From positions 744,001-808,000 of the forward strand of contig NZ_CP015163.1 in the NCBI RefSeq assembly GCF_003312875.1: DNA of 64,000 bases, written 5' to 3'. This DNA is from Amycolatopsis albispora. Lineage in GTDB: Bacteria; Actinomycetota; Actinomycetes; Mycobacteriales; Pseudonocardiaceae. The translations under genes were made by a program, and so were the position numbers. The notes beneath the pieces are model-generated. The model searched no databases and was not told the origin of the DNA. It was given only the letters and a program-made list of their open reading frames with translations. Positions 61,954 through 64,000 of the stretch are shown one piece after another. Position 1 is the first letter of the stretch, and each line of letters begins with the position of its first letter.

Positions 61954-61972
61954 CGTGTCCACTAAGGACACG
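61954..61972. repeat. 7-bp hairpin with GGACAC core
   Basis: CGTGTCC pairs with GGACACG across the loop ACTAA, followed by TTT. It includes the left end of the second AAGGACAC motif copy. Its T-run makes it the more terminator-like of the two hairpins for a transcript reading rightward, but no gene ends nearby on that strand. Confidence 0.5.
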
Positions 61973-62139
61973 TTTCCGGGCTCCGCTCTCCGGGAACCGG
62001 GCGGACGTGCGCCGAGCATCAGGTGGTCACCGATAGGGAAGGGATCTGCGGCGGCCGTTGACCGGGGGCCTGCTCGCCGCGGTCGATGTGGGCGGGGTGG
62101 CGACCGTCCCGGGCTGAAGGCCACCGTGGCGGTGGGTGT

Positions 62140-62766
62140 CTAAGAGGAAGGCAGCACTCGGTAGGACACGTGGATGACTGAACTCGTGGCCCGCGACTTT
62201 ACTTGTTCCAGTTTCAGCGGCGGGACGCCGTCGAAGAGGCGGGAGCCGGAGCCGAGGGTCAGTGGCACGATGTGCAGCCGCAACTCGTCGAGGAGGCCGG
62301 CGGTGAGGTATTGGTTGATCGTTTCCGCGCCGCCCTGGATCAGGACGTCGTTGTCGCCGGCGGCGGCGCGGGCTTGGGTCAGGGCGGATTCGATGCCGTC
62401 GGTGACGAAGTGGTAGGTGGTGCCGCCTTCCATGGGCTGCGGGTTGCGCGCGTGGTGCGTGAGCACAAAAACCGGGGCGTGGAACGGCGGGTTGTCCCCC
62501 CACCAGCCGTTCCACGGGCGGTCCCATTCGTCACGGACCGGGCCGAACATGTTGCGGCCCATGATGAAGGCGCCGGCGGAGCCCAGCTGATCGATCTCGG
62601 CCTGGTGCTCGGCGGGGTTGTCGAACATCCAGCCGTGCAGTTGGTCGCCCCAGCCGTCACCGCCGTCGTCGCCGAAGGGGCGTGCCTCGCTCTGGTTGGG
62701 GCCGGCCACGTACCCGTCGGCCGTGATCGTGATGTCGCTGACCACCTTGCCCAGTCGTCCGGTCAT
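62140..62766 (-). CDS. Dihydrofolate reductase-family (RibD C-terminal-like) protein
   Basis: A 208-residue protein of the RibD_C/DHFR fold: VVSDITITADGYVAGPNQ at the start, GAFIMGRNMFGPVRDEW near 67, PVFVLTHHARNP near 98, DVLIQGGAETINQYL near 143 and ELRLHIVPLTLGSGSRLF near 165. Such stand-alone domains bind NADPH and reduce pterin- or lumazine-like or unrelated small molecules. It is downstream of a regulator and close to folE, which makes a pterin role tempting, but stand-alone members are mostly uncharacterised. Its start is ATG 62766. Confidence 0.85.
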   Translation of the reverse strand: MTGRLGKVVSDITITADGYVAGPNQSEARPFGDDGGDGWGDQLHGWMFDNPAEHQAEIDQLGSAGAFIMGRNMFGPVRDEWDRPWNGWWGDNPPFHAPVFVLTHHARNPQPMEGGTTYHFVTDGIESALTQARAAAGDNDVLIQGGAETINQYLTAGLLDELRLHIVPLTLGSGSRLFDGVPPLKLEQVKSRATSSVIHVSYRVLPSS

Positions 62767-62825
62767 CGCGCTGTCCTCCTGTAGTCGGGGCTTTCGTCAG
62801 GACAGACCACGCGGAAGCGCGAAAC

Positions 62826-63503
62826 TCATCGGCCGGCCGATTCTCCTTCGAGACGTACACAGCAGTGCCCGGGGGAGGGGGCGAGGCGGGCGACCAGCCC
62901 GGTGGTGGCGAGGCCGTCGAGCAGGCCCTGGAGCAGGCGGAGGTTCATGCCGCAGACAAGCTCAGTCTGGTGCTTGGCCAGGCCGTGAAACGGGCAGTTG
63001 CCCAGCACGATCGCGGTGCTGGTGCGGTGTGGCTCGAAGCCGAGGCGGTCCAGCACGGCAAAGGCGCCGTCGGGCTGGGCGGTCCGGCCGAGTTCCTGGC
63101 CGAGTTCGCGGGCACGCCGGTCCAGCACGGCACGCGGGGACGCGCCCGTGGCCTCGGCTTCCTGGAGGGCGTCGGCGAGCAGGCGGCCCGCCAGTTCGTA
63201 GCGCCGGTCCGGCAGCGAGACCGCGATCTCCCGCGACGAGCGGCGGTACAGCTTGGCCGGGCGACCGGCGCCGGGGCCGCTGCGGCCGGTGCGGCGCTCG
63301 TACACCACGTCGAGCAGGCCGTCGCCGACGAGGCGGTCGAGGTGGAACGCCACGGTGGTGCGCGGCAACCGCGTCTCCGCCGCGGCCTCGTCCCGGCTGA
63401 CCGGGCCGGACCGGCGCACGACGAGCTCGTACAACCGGCGGCGGGTCGGCTCGCCGAGTGCGGCGACCGCGGCGACCTGTGCGGCTCGCGATGTGACGTC
63501 CAT
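62826..63503 (-). CDS. HTH regulator with C-terminal cysteine motif (SufR/ArsR-like)
   Basis: A 225-residue regulator. The winged helix at about 10-75 (ALGEPTRRRLYELVVRRSG, LPRTTVAFHLDRLVGDGLL) is ArsR/DeoR-like and is followed by RRTGRSGPGAGRPAKLYRRS. The C-terminal part has CPFHGLAKHQTELVC and, near the end, PGHCCVRLEG, a cysteine layout like that of iron-sulfur-sensing SufR-type regulators. ATG 63503 is divergent from folE with TTCTAA-type sites between. An iron-sulfur or redox response for the flanking genes is inferred. Confidence 0.78.
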   Translation of the reverse strand: MDVTSRAAQVAAVAALGEPTRRRLYELVVRRSGPVSRDEAAAETRLPRTTVAFHLDRLVGDGLLDVVYERRTGRSGPGAGRPAKLYRRSSREIAVSLPDRRYELAGRLLADALQEAEATGASPRAVLDRRARELGQELGRTAQPDGAFAVLDRLGFEPHRTSTAIVLGNCPFHGLAKHQTELVCGMNLRLLQGLLDGLATTGLVARLAPSPGHCCVRLEGESAGR

Positions 63504-63572
63504 TTCTAAAAACGATCTCCGTTGACTGAATTGGACGGGGGGTTCTAAGGTTAGCGCGACTTGGTGTTAGAA
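63504..63572. promoter_or_regulatory. folE promoter with repeated TTCTAA half-sites
   Basis: TTCTAA occurs at 63504-63509 and 63543-63548, with its inverse TTAGAA at 63567-63572. A plausible promoter toward folE is TTGACT (63522-63527) and TAAGGT (63546-63551), 18 bases apart, so one half-site overlaps the -10 and the inverted one lies downstream of the start. A ribosome site GGAGGGG follows. The divergent HTH protein is the likely binder. Confidence 0.5.
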
Positions 63573-63582
63573 GGAGGGGCGT

Positions 63583-64000
63583 ATGGCCGCGCCGTTGCGG
63601 GTGGTGAACGGGCGTACCGGCGTCGACGTCGAGGCGGCGCAGCGGGCGGTGGCCGATCTGCTGGTCGCGCTGGGGCACGACCCGGCGTCGGAGCACCTGG
63701 CCGACACGCCGAGGCGGGTCGCCGACGCGTACGGCGAGCTGCTCACCCCGCGCGAGTTCAACCTGACCACCTTCCCCAACGACGAGGGCTACGACGAGCT
63801 GGTGCTCGCCCGCGGCATCCCGGTGCAGTCGCTGTGCCAGCACCACCTGCTGCCGTTCCACGGCGTCGCGCACGTCGGCTACCTGCCCGGCGAGCGCATC
63901 CTCGGGCTGTCGAAGCTGGCGCGCGTGGTCGAGCTGTACGCCCGCGACCTGCAGGTACAGGAGCGGCTGACCAAGCAGGTGGCCGACTGGCTGCAGCAGC
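63583..64000 (+). CDS. folE: GTP cyclohydrolase I, N-terminal part (runs off the window)
   Basis: The first 139 residues of FolE, which turns GTP into 7,8-dihydroneopterin triphosphate for folate and related pterins. Visible are SEHLADTPRRVADAYGELLT, the zinc and active-site segment SLCQHHLLPFHGVAHVGYLP and the GLSKLARVVELYARDLQVQE helix. The usual Cys-Glu-His-His is Cys-Gln-His-His here. ATG 63583 follows GGAGGGG. The C-terminal zinc ligand would lie beyond the edge. It may be a second, regulated paralog rather than the housekeeping copy. Confidence 0.92.
   Translation, partial: MAAPLRVVNGRTGVDVEAAQRAVADLLVALGHDPASEHLADTPRRVADAYGELLTPREFNLTTFPNDEGYDELVLARGIPVQSLCQHHLLPFHGVAHVGYLPGERILGLSKLARVVELYARDLQVQERLTKQVADWLQQ

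Larger units (their letters stand above)
61595..62139. other. Gene-free region downstream of the repeat array
   Basis: About 545 bases in which I see no convincing gene on either strand. It holds a strong 14-bp hairpin (61785-61819), a 7-bp hairpin (61954-61972), and two diverged copies of a motif beginning AAGGACAC (61754-61780 and 61964-61992). Open frames here have poor codon use for this genome. Confidence 0.6.

Noticed and set aside
1..64000. Prophage, integrative element or insertion sequence
   Set aside because: No integrase, transposase, tRNA attachment site or phage gene was seen in the window.

Overview
The window is high-GC actinobacterial chromosome. GTG and TTG starts, purine-rich ribosome sites, ATGA and GTGA gene overlaps, many TetR/GntR/IclR/SARP regulators and NarL-type two-component pairs all point to the Pseudonocardiaceae, most plausibly Amycolatopsis or a close relative (inference). 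I see no tRNA, rRNA, phage or insertion sequence and no PKS/NRPS core genes. It reads as accessory, catabolism-rich chromosome with two short stretches of gene decay.

Layout. 1-5089: end of an oligopeptide-type ABC importer (DppD-like fragment, DppF-like), a TSUP exporter, then a sugar-acid operon (glucarate dehydratase, D-2-hydroxyacid dehydrogenase) with an IclR regulator. 5193-9498: P1-family peptidase with TetR, APC permease, crotonase. 9597-16333: regulator-rich block with a short AfsR-like protein, an unusual kinase/degenerate-kinase/response-regulator trio, an SRPBCC protein, a secreted S1 protease and a LuxR-HTH/SARP fusion. 16338-18100: ABC-F protein with a likely leader-peptide attenuator. 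18133-26938: a catabolic locus (soluble cache sensor, FCD-GntR, CCG iron-sulfur protein, GlcD-like flavoprotein, 87-aa protein, APC permease, aldehyde dehydrogenase, LLM flavin enzyme). 27196-32263: a phosphonate locus (HpnZ-like dehydrogenase, GntR, PhnD-C-E importer, PhnX-like hydrolase) sharing one operator motif. 32246-36601: a PaoABC-like molybdenum hydroxylase with TetR. 36603-38572: decayed genes around an intact C45 hydrolase. 38685-47669: a rhamnoside operon (MFS, GH106, sugar isomerase, GH78) next to a broken LacI gene. 47795-55553: PhoD phosphatase, small genes, a TetR/quinone-oxidoreductase pair, an SDR-CMD-TetR operon behind a perfect operator, a lipoprotein and an SGNH hydrolase. 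55673-60792: two-component pair and MacB/FtsX-type ABC exporter. 60793-62139: 1.35 kb without genes, holding a tandem array of about 105-bp structured repeats. 62140-64000: DHFR-like reductase, a cysteine-rich HTH regulator and the start of folE.

The strongest unexplained signals are noncoding. One is the array at about 60,970-61,594: six imperfect units, each able to form two hairpins, with stem sequences that differ between units while pairing is largely kept. The other is a family of four dispersed hairpins (5193, 8487, 26950, 38139) with an invariant 13-base core and flanks that covary. Both are visible directly; their functions are unknown to me. All family assignments rest on motif recognition by eye, without database searches.
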